This document shows positions 8,222 to 16,329 of a stretch of 33,911 nt of DNA, in pieces (position 1 is the first letter of the stretch; the number at the start of each line of letters is the position of its first letter). Under the pieces are notes generated by a model. It saw only the letters and a program-made list of their open reading frames with translations, did no database searches and was not told where the DNA came from. The translations under genes and the position numbers were made by a program. The stretch comes from Candidatus Multivorans thiocomprendens (GTDB lineage Bacteria; Acidobacteriota; Thermoanaerobaculia; Multivoradales; Multivoraceae). Location: contig JAPVWO010000135.1 of NCBI GenBank assembly GCA_027493375.1, positions 1 through 33,911 on the forward strand, read 5' to 3'.

Positions 8222-9750
8222 AAGGAAGGAAGACCGACTCCTTCTGTAGCGCCCGCGGCCCGCGACCGGGCACGGATCCCCAGGCCGACTACGCGCTCGG
8301 TGTCAACCGGCGGCAGTTCTTCGGCCTGGCGAGCACGGGCATCGGTGTCGCGGCGCTCTCCTCGCTGCTCGATCCGGGGCCTTCGTGGGCCGCCCGCGGC
8401 GTGGTGTCGCGGGCAGAGGGGTCGCGGGCGCCGGGGGCACTCCAGGGCACTCACTTCCCGGCCAGGGCAAAGCGGGTGATCTACCTGTTTCAGTCCGGTG
8501 CGCCGTCCCAGATCGACCTCTTCGACCACAAGCCGCGGCTGGCCGAGTGGCATGGCGAGGAGCTTCCGGCATCGGTTCGGGGAGATCAGCGCGTGACCGG
8601 CATGACGGCCAACCAGACGTCGTTCCCGATCACGGCGTCGATGTTCGAGTTCGCGCGGCACGGCGAGAGCGGCGCCTGGGTCAGCGAACTGATGCCCCAT
8701 ACCGCGAAGATCGTCGACAAGCTCTGCTTCCTCAAGGCGGTGAACACGGAGGCGATCAACCACGATCCGGGCATCACCTACCTGCAGACGGGACACCAGC
8801 AGCCGGGCCGACCGAGCCTGGGCGCCTGGTTGAGCTACGGCATCGGTTCCGAGAACAACGACCTGCCGGCCTTCATCGTGCTGATCTCGCAGGGCAGCGC
8901 CAAACGCGAATCCCAGGCCCTGTTTCAGCGGCTCTGGGGCGCCGGTTTCCTCCCCTCGGAGCACCAGGGCGTCAACCTGCGGGCGGCGGAGGACCCGGTG
9001 CTCTACCTCTCCGATCCGCCGGGGATCGATCGCGGGGTCCGGCGGCGGATGCTGGACGTCGTGGCGAGGTTGAACGAACAGCACCACGAGGAGTTCGGCG
9101 ATCCGGAGATCACGGCCCGGATCGCGCAGTACGAGATGGCCTACCGCATGCAGGCCTCGGTCCCGGACCTCGTCGACACGTCGGACGAACCGCGGAGCAC
9201 GTTCGACCTGTACGGCGAGGCCGCGCGTACGCCGGGCACCTACGCCGCGAACTGCCTCCTGGCGCGGCGGCTGGCGGAGCGCGACGTGCGTTTCATTCAG
9301 CTCTACCACCGCGGCTGGGACCAGCACGGCGACCTGCCGAGCGACATCCGCCTGCAGTGCGGCGACGTGGACCGGGCGTCGGCGGCGCTGGTCACCGACC
9401 TGGAGCGGCGGGGGCTGCTGGAAGACACTCTCGTCGTCTGGGGCGGTGAGTTCGGCCGCACCGTGTACTGCCAGGGGACGCTGGCCGAAGACAACTACGG
9501 CCGGGACCACCACGGCCGCTGCTACACGGTGTGGATGGCCGGAGCCGGCATCGAACCGGGCGGGACGCACGGCGAGACGGACGATCACTGCTACAACATC
9601 GTCTCGGGCGGCGTGCACATCCACGACCTGAACGCGACGATCCTGCACCAGCTCGGGATCGACCATGAGCGCCTCGTCTACCGCTACAGTGGTCGGGACT
9701 TCCGTTTGACCGACGTCCATGGCCGGGTAGTGGAGGGGATACTGGCTTAG
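8218..9750 (+). CDS. DUF1501 family protein, Tat-exported
   Basis: 510 residues. The ATG overlaps the preceding stop (ATGA at 8218), so it is translationally coupled to the PSD1 gene. A Tat-type signal is visible (NRRQFFGLASTGIGVAALSS, arginines at 31-32) before ASW-like processing sequence. The mature part has DUF1501 landmarks: KRVIYLFQSGAPSQIDLFDH, ITYLQTGHQQPGRPSLGAW, VVWGGEFGRTVY and YGRDHHGRC. The fold is related to alkaline phosphatases/sulfatases, and members are predicted periplasmic hydrolases, usually encoded next to PSD1 proteins as here. The substrate is unknown. Length is in the normal range (about 450-510), and no truncation is seen. Confidence 0.9.
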   Translation: MKGRKTDSFCSARGPRPGTDPQADYALGVNRRQFFGLASTGIGVAALSSLLDPGPSWAARGVVSRAEGSRAPGALQGTHFPARAKRVIYLFQSGAPSQIDLFDHKPRLAEWHGEELPASVRGDQRVTGMTANQTSFPITASMFEFARHGESGAWVSELMPHTAKIVDKLCFLKAVNTEAINHDPGITYLQTGHQQPGRPSLGAWLSYGIGSENNDLPAFIVLISQGSAKRESQALFQRLWGAGFLPSEHQGVNLRAAEDPVLYLSDPPGIDRGVRRRMLDVVARLNEQHHEEFGDPEITARIAQYEMAYRMQASVPDLVDTSDEPRSTFDLYGEAARTPGTYAANCLLARRLAERDVRFIQLYHRGWDQHGDLPSDIRLQCGDVDRASAALVTDLERRGLLEDTLVVWGGEFGRTVYCQGTLAEDNYGRDHHGRCYTVWMAGAGIEPGGTHGETDDHCYNIVSGGVHIHDLNATILHQLGIDHERLVYRYSGRDFRLTDVHGRVVEGILA

Positions 9751-9814
9751 GGGCGGAAGGTCACTTTCCGCCATCGCGTCGTGCCGGCGGCGCTCGACGA
9801 CCAAGGGAGGAGCC

Positions 9815-10231
9815 ATGAACTGGGGGAGAGCAATCGGTGCCGGTCTGGTGGCTGGTTTCGTTCAGAACGTCGCCAACTTCGTCATGCACGGTCTGGTGCT
9901 CGGAGGCATGTACCTGGATCAGCCGGCCTTCGTGCAGGAACCCGAGAACATGGCCATGCAGATCGTGTGGTTCCTGGTGATCGCGCTTGTCCTGGGCGTG
10001 GTGGCGAGTCTCATGTTCGCGTCGAGCCGGGGGTCCTGGCAGCCCGGCGCCAAGGGCGGACTCCACTTCGGCGTGCTGCTTGGGACCGCCATCGGCTTCC
10101 AGCAGTTCTACCTGACGCTGGTCGTCAACGACTTCCCGTACCACGTGGCCTGGATCTGGCTCGGAGTCGACATCATCTCCTTCGGCGTGGGCGGCATGGT
10201 GCTGGGCGCCGTCTACAAACGGGCGGAGTAG
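9815..10231 (+). CDS. Small four-helix membrane protein of unknown function
   Basis: 138 residues with a strong Shine-Dalgarno (GGGAGGAG, 9805-9812) 2-9 bases before the ATG. Four hydrophobic segments are visible: AIGAGLVAGFVQNVANFV, IVWFLVIALVLGVVASLMF, FGVLLGTAIGFQQFYLTLV and WIWLGVDIISFGVGGMVLG. The rest is short polar loops, and the C-terminus is KRAE. I do not recognise the family; it resembles the many small uncharacterised integral membrane proteins of about 140 residues. It is co-directional with the genes on both sides but separated from the ammonium transporter by 162 bp containing a possible promoter, so it need not be linked to either. Confidence 0.7.
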   Translation: MNWGRAIGAGLVAGFVQNVANFVMHGLVLGGMYLDQPAFVQEPENMAMQIVWFLVIALVLGVVASLMFASSRGSWQPGAKGGLHFGVLLGTAIGFQQFYLTLVVNDFPYHVAWIWLGVDIISFGVGGMVLGAVYKRAE

Positions 10232-10265
10232 CGCCGGCGGTCCAGGGCCTTCTCGGGACGGCCGC

Positions 10266-10271
10266 TACAAT
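10266..10271 (+). promoter_or_regulatory. Putative -10 element TACAAT upstream of amt
   Basis: TACAAT in GGCCGCTACAATG, the closest match to a sigma-70 -10 in the 162-bp gap before amt. It predicts a leader of roughly 115 nt, long for this window. The -35 region is not convincing. Confidence 0.35.
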
Positions 10272-10346
10272 GTTCATGTTCCGAGCGCGGTCCTGGCGTT
10301 CCGCCCTGGGTCGGTCCGCGAAGAACCTGGTCACGCGTCGTCGACG

Positions 10347-10360
10347 CCCTCGCAAGAGGG
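10347..10360 (+). promoter_or_regulatory. GNRA-capped hairpin in the predicted amt leader
   Basis: A 5-bp stem CCCTC/GAGGG closed by a GCAA tetraloop, 34 bases before the amt start codon and just before its GGAGGAA ribosome site (10383-10389). It could be a leader structure; I cannot match it to the glutamine riboswitch or another known class. Confidence 0.25.
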
Positions 10361-10393
10361 GGCGGGGCCTCCACCACTAGCCGGAGGAAACGA

Positions 10394-11877
10394 ATGAAGC
10401 CCCAGTTCGAGCCGCTCTCGTCACGATCGATCGTTCTCAGGGTAGTTCTCGCTGGCGTTGGACTGCTTCTCGTGGCGTCCGCGGCGGGCGCCCAGGTGTC
10501 CAGCGAGGCCGCGTACATCTTCAACACCTACGCTTTCCTGGTCTGGGGGGCGTTCATCATGTGGATGTGCGCCGGCTTCACGATGCTCGAGGCTGGCTCG
10601 GTACGGACGAAGAACGCCTCCGTCATCTGCATGAAGAACATCGGCCTGTACTCGATCGCCGGCATCGCGTATTACGCAATCGGCTACAACCTGATGTACG
10701 TCGATGTGAGCGGCTGGATCGGTTCGGTCTCGCTCTTCTTCGAGGCGTCGGCGGACGAGATGGCCTTCCTCGGCGGCGACGCCGACAAGGCGGCCGCCGT
10801 CATTGGAAGCGGCTACTCCGAGATGTCGAGCTGGTTCTTCCAGATGACGTTCGTCGCCACGACGGCCTCGATCGTGTCGGGGGCTCTCGCCGAGCGCGTC
10901 AAGCTCTGGTCCTTCCTCATCTTCACAGCCGTGCTGACCGCGGTTCTTTACCCGATCGTCGGGGCCTGGACCTGGGGTGAAGGCTGGCTCTTCGACCTCG
11001 GCTTCCAGGACTTCGCCGGCTCGACGATCGTCCACTCGACCGGTGGCTGGGCGGCGCTGGCGGGGATCATCATGGTCGGCGCGCGGCGCGGCAAGTTCCG
11101 TTCCGACGGCAGCGTCAAGGCGACGCCGCCGTCCAATGTGCCGATCGTCACCCTCGGCGTCTTCATCCTCTGGATGGGCTGGTTCGGATTCAACGGCGGC
11201 TCCCAGCTTGCCCTGGGCGGCGCCGCTGACGCGACCGCCATGGGCAACCTGCTGATCAACACGAACCTCGGCGCCGCGGGCGGAGTCGTCGCGGCACTCG
11301 TTCTGTCGCGGCCGTTGCTGGGTCGCATCGACCTCCTGGCCGTGCTCAACGGCGCGCTTGGCGGACTCGTCGGCGTGACCGCGGGGCCCGACCTGGTTGG
11401 CCACCACTGGGCGCTCCTCATCGGCGCGGTCGGCGGCGGGATCACGGTCGCCGGCATGAAGCTGCTCGAGCGGATGAAGCTCGACGACGTCGTCGGCGCC
11501 GTTCCGGTCCACCTGTTCGCCGGCATCTGGGGCACCCTCGCCGTCTGCATCGCGGCCGGTGGCAGCTTCGTACCGCAGGTCATCGGCATCGTCGTGATCG
11601 GCGTCTTCGTCTTCGGGGTTTCGCTGCTCCTGTGGTGGGCGCTGGAGAAGACGATCGGCGTCCGTGTTTCGCCGGAAGTCGAGGAACTCGGTCAGGACAT
11701 GACCGAGCTGGGCATCGAGTCCTACCCCGAGTTCATCCTGATGCCCGACGAGGACGACATGCGGGCGGCCAAGGCGGCGCAGGAGCAGGCGAGGCCGAGA
11801 AGCTCGCGGAACTGGCCGAGGAGGCGGCCTCGGCCAGGACCGCCTCTCCGATGCGCGGACTTCGCCCGGCGCCTTGA
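10394..11877 (+). CDS. amt: Amt/MEP/Rh ammonium transporter with a 3'-terminal frameshift
   Basis: A signal-like first helix ends at AGAQ, followed by the typical eleven-helix Amt body. Visible landmarks are WMCAGFTMLEAGSVRTKN, the Amt signature DFAGSTIVHSTGGWAALAG, WMGWFGFNGGSQ, and the pore-lining HLFAGIWGTLAV near the end. It moves ammonium or ammonia across the inner membrane. After MPDEDDMRAAKAAQEQ the reading frame turns into Arg/Pro-rich sequence and stays open to 12712. Shifting by one base at about 11789-11791 restores an acidic/Ala helical tail (AEKLAELAEEAASARTASP) ending at a stop at 11875-11877, so I read a single-base loss there. A good ribosome site (GGAGGAA) precedes the ATG. 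No glnK-type PII gene is adjacent. Confidence 0.85.
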
Positions 11878-14222
11878 CTCTCGGCGCCCACCCTCGACTT
11901 TGCGGCGGACCACGAGGCGGTGCTCGCGGTGGCCGACGCGCTTCGTCTGGAGTATGGACACCAGTTCAACCCGGCGTTCGCCGCCGAGACGTCGCGGATC
12001 CATCCGCTGCTGCACCAGCGCTTCGCCGTGTACGAACGCATGCTCGGGCAGGACCCGTTGCGCTTCCTGCTGGCGGACGACGCGGGCGCGAGGACGCCGT
12101 GCTGGGCGCCGTGGCCGTTGTCAGAGCGGAGGAACTGCGCCGCGAGGCCAGCGTGGTCGCTGGTCTGGCCAACCGGGCCCGCCGTATCGTCGAGTCTGGG
12201 CGGGAGGCGAAGTTCGAGCGTCTTCGCGGGGTACTCGAGAGTCGCGGGCATCGGGACGAGAAGTGGCTCATCTTCAGCGAACACCGCGACACGGTGGATC
12301 ATCTGGCGCGCCGCCTGGACGGACTCGGTTACGGTGGTTTGGTCGCGCAAATCCACGGCGGCATGGACTGGAGGGAGCGAGAGCGGCAGGTCGAGTTCTT
12401 CCGGCGGGCGAACGGCGCCCGGTTCATGGTTGCCACGGACGCCGCCGGCGAGGGGATCAATCTTCAGTTCTGCCACCTCATGGCGAACTACGACATCCCG
12501 TGGAATCCGGCGCGGCTCGAACAGCGGATGGGCCGGATTCACCGTTACGGTCAGCGGAAGGTCGTCCGCATCGCCAATCTGGTGGCCACGAGCACGCGCG
12601 AGGGCCGGGTTCTGTCCGTGCTGCTGGAGAAGCTGGAGAAGATGCGCGCGGATCTCGATTCCGACAAGGTCTTCGACGTCATCGGCAGGCTGTTCGCGGC
12701 GGATGGCGGTGAGTCGCTGACCAGGGTGATGGCCGGCGCGACCGACGCCGCGGGGGAACGCCGCGCGGTCGAGCGGATCGGGACCGCCTTGAACGCCGAT
12801 CGCCTCAAGCGGCTGGGCGAGGAGGAGGCCCGCGCCTACGGCGTGCCCGAGCAGGACGTGACCGGCGCGAGACTTCGTATCGGCCTTGAGAGAGAGCCCT
12901 ACCTGGAACTCTTGCCTTCCCGGGTGCGCGGTCTGGTGGAACGCGGCGCGCGGCTGCTCGATCTGGAAATCCGCGGCGATCTGGACGACCGCTTCGCCTT
13001 GGCGGCCATGGTGCCGGGAGCGTTGGACCCGCTGCTGCCGGCGTTGGAGGAGTACCCGGCCGAGGCGCGGGATCGGCTCACGGTTCGGCGGCTCGAAGGG
13101 GACGACTCCGGCATCTGGCTCCACCCCGGCGAGCCCTTGTTCGATGCCTTCCGCGGAGAAGTCCGGTCCCGCCACGCCGCGGATGCTCTGCGGGGCGCGA
13201 TCTTCGTCGACCCGCGGGCCAAGGCGCCTGGCTTGATCCATCTTGCCGAGGTGTGGGTCGAGGAGGAGGAAAGGGGCCACGCAGGCGCCGGGGACGCGAC
13301 GGGCAGGCGGGAAATCGAGCGCCGGCTGGTCGCGGTCGAGCAGCGGGAGGGGGCTTCCCCCCGGGGATGCCCGGTCGAGAAGCTGTTTCTGATGCCGCCG
13401 TCCCGCATCGCCCCGGGCACGGTGCCGCTGGCCGCCCGGGCGCTCGACCTTCGGGCTGAAGCCGCCGCCTTTCTCGACGGGTTTCTGGAAGACGAAGTGC
13501 GCCAACACAGGCAACGGCGGGAAGCCGCGCTTCCGGAGAGGCGCCGCCGCGTTGCCATGGGTTTCGACCTCCGGCTGGCGGAACTGGCGCTTCGACGCGG
13601 CAAGATCGCCCGTCGAGGCGCCGGCGCACAAGGGCGCGGCGGTGAAGAACTTGACCTCCTCAAGCGGGAACAGAGAGCGGTTCAGGGCGACCGGCAACTG
13701 GCACTGGACCGGTTGGCGGCGGAACCGGAGCGGGTCGTACCCGGAGGCCATCGCTTCCTTCTTCACGCCCTTGCCGTTCGGCCCGAGGACGTTGCCGGCC
13801 TCGAGGACATTGAGGCCTTCGACGAGCCGACGGAGCGGATCGCGGTTGGGATCGCGTCGGATTGGGAGAGGGATCGCGGCGCCCAGGTCCGGGACGTTTC
13901 CACGCCTGAGCTTGCGCGCCGGGCGGGCCACTCCGACTGGCCGGGCTTCGATCTCCTGTCCGAGCTGCCGGGTGGAGAGAAGCGGTGCATTGAGGTCAAG
14001 GGACGGGCCGGACGGTCGGGCGTGTCCATCGAGAGCAACGAATGGAAGCAGGCCTGTCAGTTGGAGGAGGACTACTGGCTCTACGTCGTGCTCGACTGCG
14101 CGACCCCGTCGCCGTCGCTCTGGCGGATCCAGGATCCGTGGAGCAAGCTTTTCGCGAACGAGCGCGTCCGCTCCGTGTTCAACGTCTCGGTCGGCCAGAT
14201 CGAGGCGGCAGCCGAGAGATGA
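11878..14222 (+). pseudogene. SNF2-type helicase with DUF3883 domain, core ATPase motifs deleted
   Basis: Two frames encode pieces of one protein. From 11878 to about 12088 the frame reads the family N-terminus: LRLEYGHQFNPAFAAETSRI, then HPLLHQRFAVYERML and RFLLADDAG, where intact homologues continue GAGKTIM. At about 12085-12091 the sequence jumps frame to VRAEELRREASVVAGLANRA, normally some 380 residues later. Walker A, the DEAH box and motif III are therefore absent. The second frame keeps motif IV (KWLIFSEHRDT, near 12260), motif V (DAAGEGINLQFC, near 12440), motif VI (QRMGRIHRYGQ, near 12522) and a C-terminal DUF3883 domain (GFDLLSE, CIEVKGRAG). No start codon precedes the first conserved residues after the amt stop; a GTG at 12111 could start a 703-residue remnant. 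It cannot be an active ATPase as read. Confidence 0.85.
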
Positions 14223-14259
14223 CCGGGCGGCCGCGGATCGCCGAAAGGGGAACGAGACG

Positions 14260-14676
14260 ATGAGAACGACCACGAGGAAGGACTCGACAACCATGGGACT
14301 GACACATATGCGGGCAACCGTGCGCAACCCGGCGGACGCCGGACGATTCTGGACGGGCGATTTCCTGGTCGACACCGGGGCCATCGACTCCCTTGTGCCC
14401 AGACAGCATCTGGAGGCGATAGGAGTCCAGGCTCAGGGCCGCCGCTCCTACAGCCTGGCCGACGGTTCGGAAACGGAGATGGAGGTAGGGGTCGCCCAAC
14501 TGGAGTTCCTGGGCGATTTCGTCGGCAGCACGATCGTCTTCGGTCCGGAGGACTCCGAACCCCTGCTCGGGGTGACCGCGCTGGAGTCGCTGGGAATCGA
14601 GGTCGATCCGACGAACCAGCAACTGCGGCGTTTACCTTCGGTCCGGCTGAAGACGGCTCGGGGGATCGCACGATGA
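14260..14676 (+). CDS. Retropepsin-like (clan AA) aspartic protease
   Basis: About 138 residues. The catalytic motif is in FLVDTGAIDSLVPRQHLEAI (DTG triad), followed by the beta-rich YSLADGSETEMEVG and the second conserved strand-turn PLLGVTALESLGIEVDP. Only one DTG is present, so an active enzyme would be a homodimer, as in bacterial retropepsin-like proteins of about 125 residues. Two starts are plausible: 14260 (AAGGGGAAC upstream) and 14293 (GAGGAAGGA upstream); the second gives the MGLTHMRATV start that aligns best with the family. It lies 37 bp after the helicase remnant, and its stop overlaps the start of the two-TM gene. Its role among defence genes is unknown; cleavage of a neighbouring protein is one inference. 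Confidence 0.8.
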   Translation: MRTTTRKDSTTMGLTHMRATVRNPADAGRFWTGDFLVDTGAIDSLVPRQHLEAIGVQAQGRRSYSLADGSETEMEVGVAQLEFLGDFVGSTIVFGPEDSEPLLGVTALESLGIEVDPTNQQLRRLPSVRLKTARGIAR

Positions 14677-14978
14677 ATGACAGGGAGCTGGCGCAGAAGA
14701 TCAGGAAGAGCAAGGTCCGGGTGCGGGTCACCTATCTGATGAGTGCCACCTATGCGGTCGGCGCACTTGGGCTTATCGCTTGGCTCATGGCTACCGGGAG
14801 CACGGAACTTGCTCTCGGGGTGTTCTCGGGAGTTGCCTCGACAACGGCCTCCATCACCGCCTTCTGGTTCGGTTCACGGGGTTCGGCGGCGGATCCGGAT
14901 GGGAGGGACGGCCCCGCGAACCTCGCTGGTGCGGCCTCGTCTTCCGCCTCTGGTGCTGGGACTTCAGGAGCGGCCTGA
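14673..14978 (+). CDS. Small two-helix membrane protein, KAP-associated
   Basis: 101 residues, start overlapping the protease stop (ATGA). A basic N-terminus (RKSKVRVRVTY) leads into two hydrophobic helices, LMSATYAVGALGLIAWLMA and LALGVFSGVASTTASITAFW, and then a low-complexity Gly/Ala/Ser tail. I do not recognise a named family. It ends 3 bases before the KAP NTPase start, so the two are probably translated together. A membrane anchor or pore partner for the KAP NTPase is inferred from position only. Confidence 0.7.
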   Translation: MNDRELAQKIRKSKVRVRVTYLMSATYAVGALGLIAWLMATGSTELALGVFSGVASTTASITAFWFGSRGSAADPDGRDGPANLAGAASSSASGAGTSGAA

Positions 14979-14981
14979 GCC

Positions 14982-16295
14982 TTGCGCTGGAGATTCCAGG
15001 AACCGAAGATCGGCGATCTTGACGGCTTCCAGAACACGGACCTCTTCGGCTATGCGGGTTTTGGGGATTGGCTCGCCAACATCGTTGGCGGGGCCGAGGA
15101 TGAACCGGTCGTGCTCATTGACGGTGACTGGGGGAGCGGCAAGACGGTCTTCGCCAGGCAATGGGCCGGTGTGCTGCGGGAGCGGGGCCACGCCGTCCTG
15201 TACTTCGACGCCTTCGCGGCGGACTGCCAGGACGACCCGTTCCTCGCTCTCGTCGAGGCGGTCTACGCGTTCGCGGAGAAACAGGGAGTCGAGGGCGAGC
15301 TTCGCGCGAAGTTCAGCACGGAGGCGGCGAAGGCCGCCGGGGCGGCTCTGGGTCTCGGTCTGGGCCGGCTGGCTCTCGACCGCGTTGGCCTCGTCGAGAC
15401 TGTCGACGAGGTTCGGGAGGCGATGAGAAGCGACCGGACCAGACTCAAGGGCTGGATCGAGAGCGCGACGGAGAGGAAGCGGACGGTAGCGACGTTTCGC
15501 GAGACTCTCGAGAGACTGGCCCAGGCCGTGGTGAGCGCTACCGGCGCCGAGAGCCGAGCCAACGCCGCGGCCGCCGAAGAGCCCGGGGATCGCGGCCGTC
15601 TGGTTTTCCTCGTGGACGAACTGGATCGTTGCAGACCCGACTTCGCGCTCGGCGTCCTCGAGCGGATCAAGCACGTCTTCGGCGTTCCGGGCGTCTGCTT
15701 CGTCCTGGTGACGAACGTCGCCGATCTGGAGCAGTCCGTTCGGCGGGCTTACGGGGAGGTCCGGGCGCGAACGTATCTGGAGAAGTTCTTCGACCTGCGC
15801 TTTCGCCTGCCTGACAGCGCGCTTCGCGGGAACGGAGCCGGAGTCTTCGTCGAACGTCTGCTGCGGACCTTCGACTTACGCGTTGTTGCATCGGGGTATC
15901 CGATCGTGGAAGCGTTCGAGAGTCTGGCCGCAAGGCGCGGGATGAGCCTTCGTACGATGGAGCATGTTGCCCGGAACATCCTGCTGTTTGCGAGCTGCCC
16001 CGGCCGCCGTTTCCTGACCGCGGCCGAGCCTTCCGGCGTGGTGGTCAGCGCGATGCGCGTGGTCGATCCGGCTTTGTTCAAGCGGCTCCGGCGGGGCGAA
16101 GTGGATGAGGCGGACGCGGCCGTGCTGAAGTTCAAGGTCGATGCCGTCATGGGGCCTCCTCGACCGCCTCAACCGGGTCGGTTCGGCACAGAACGGGAAG
16201 TCGACGAGGGGCTGCACGAGATGCGGGAGCGTTGCGGCAGCCATTCCTGGGAGTTGCGGCAGGCTGCCCGCTGCCTGAACACCTTCGATCTCTAG
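14982..16295 (+). CDS. KAP family P-loop NTPase
   Basis: 437 residues with a TTG start 3 bases after the preceding stop; no ATG is near the conserved beginning. Walker A is GDWGSGKT (residues 48-55, Lys54). Walker B and the KAP signature are LVFLVDELDRCRPDF (Asp212-Glu213). VCFVLVTNVADLEQSV follows as the sensor strand. KAP proteins are STAND-like NTPases often tied to membranes and, in bacteria, frequently found in mobile and defence islands. A small-residue hydrophobic stretch (AAGAALGLGLGRLAL, near residue 115) falls where other KAP proteins carry membrane insertions, but it is short. The preceding two-TM gene may supply the membrane part. Substrate unknown. Confidence 0.85.
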   Translation: MRWRFQEPKIGDLDGFQNTDLFGYAGFGDWLANIVGGAEDEPVVLIDGDWGSGKTVFARQWAGVLRERGHAVLYFDAFAADCQDDPFLALVEAVYAFAEKQGVEGELRAKFSTEAAKAAGAALGLGLGRLALDRVGLVETVDEVREAMRSDRTRLKGWIESATERKRTVATFRETLERLAQAVVSATGAESRANAAAAEEPGDRGRLVFLVDELDRCRPDFALGVLERIKHVFGVPGVCFVLVTNVADLEQSVRRAYGEVRARTYLEKFFDLRFRLPDSALRGNGAGVFVERLLRTFDLRVVASGYPIVEAFESLAARRGMSLRTMEHVARNILLFASCPGRRFLTAAEPSGVVVSAMRVVDPALFKRLRRGEVDEADAAVLKFKVDAVMGPPRPPQPGRFGTEREVDEGLHEMRERCGSHSWELRQAARCLNTFDL

Positions 16296-16329
16296 CGGCC
16301 CGTTGGCGCGAGGGCAAGGGAGAAGTCTG

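Noticed and set aside
10270-10380. 36-codon Arg-rich leader peptide before amt
   Set aside because: Its first ATG overlaps the putative -10 element and there is no ribosome site; the composition is that of a shadow frame.
11783-11800. Programmed -1 frameshift in amt
   Set aside because: No slippery heptamer or following stem is present; a lost base is simpler.
10394-12712. Single 772-residue Amt-helicase fusion
   Set aside because: After the Amt tail the translated sequence is Arg/Ser-rich noise, while the helicase motifs are in other frames. The continuity is accidental and follows from the one-base loss near 11790.
15310-15380. Transmembrane insertion in the KAP NTPase
   Set aside because: The Gly/Ala/Leu stretch is short and interrupted by Arg, so it is not called as a membrane helix.
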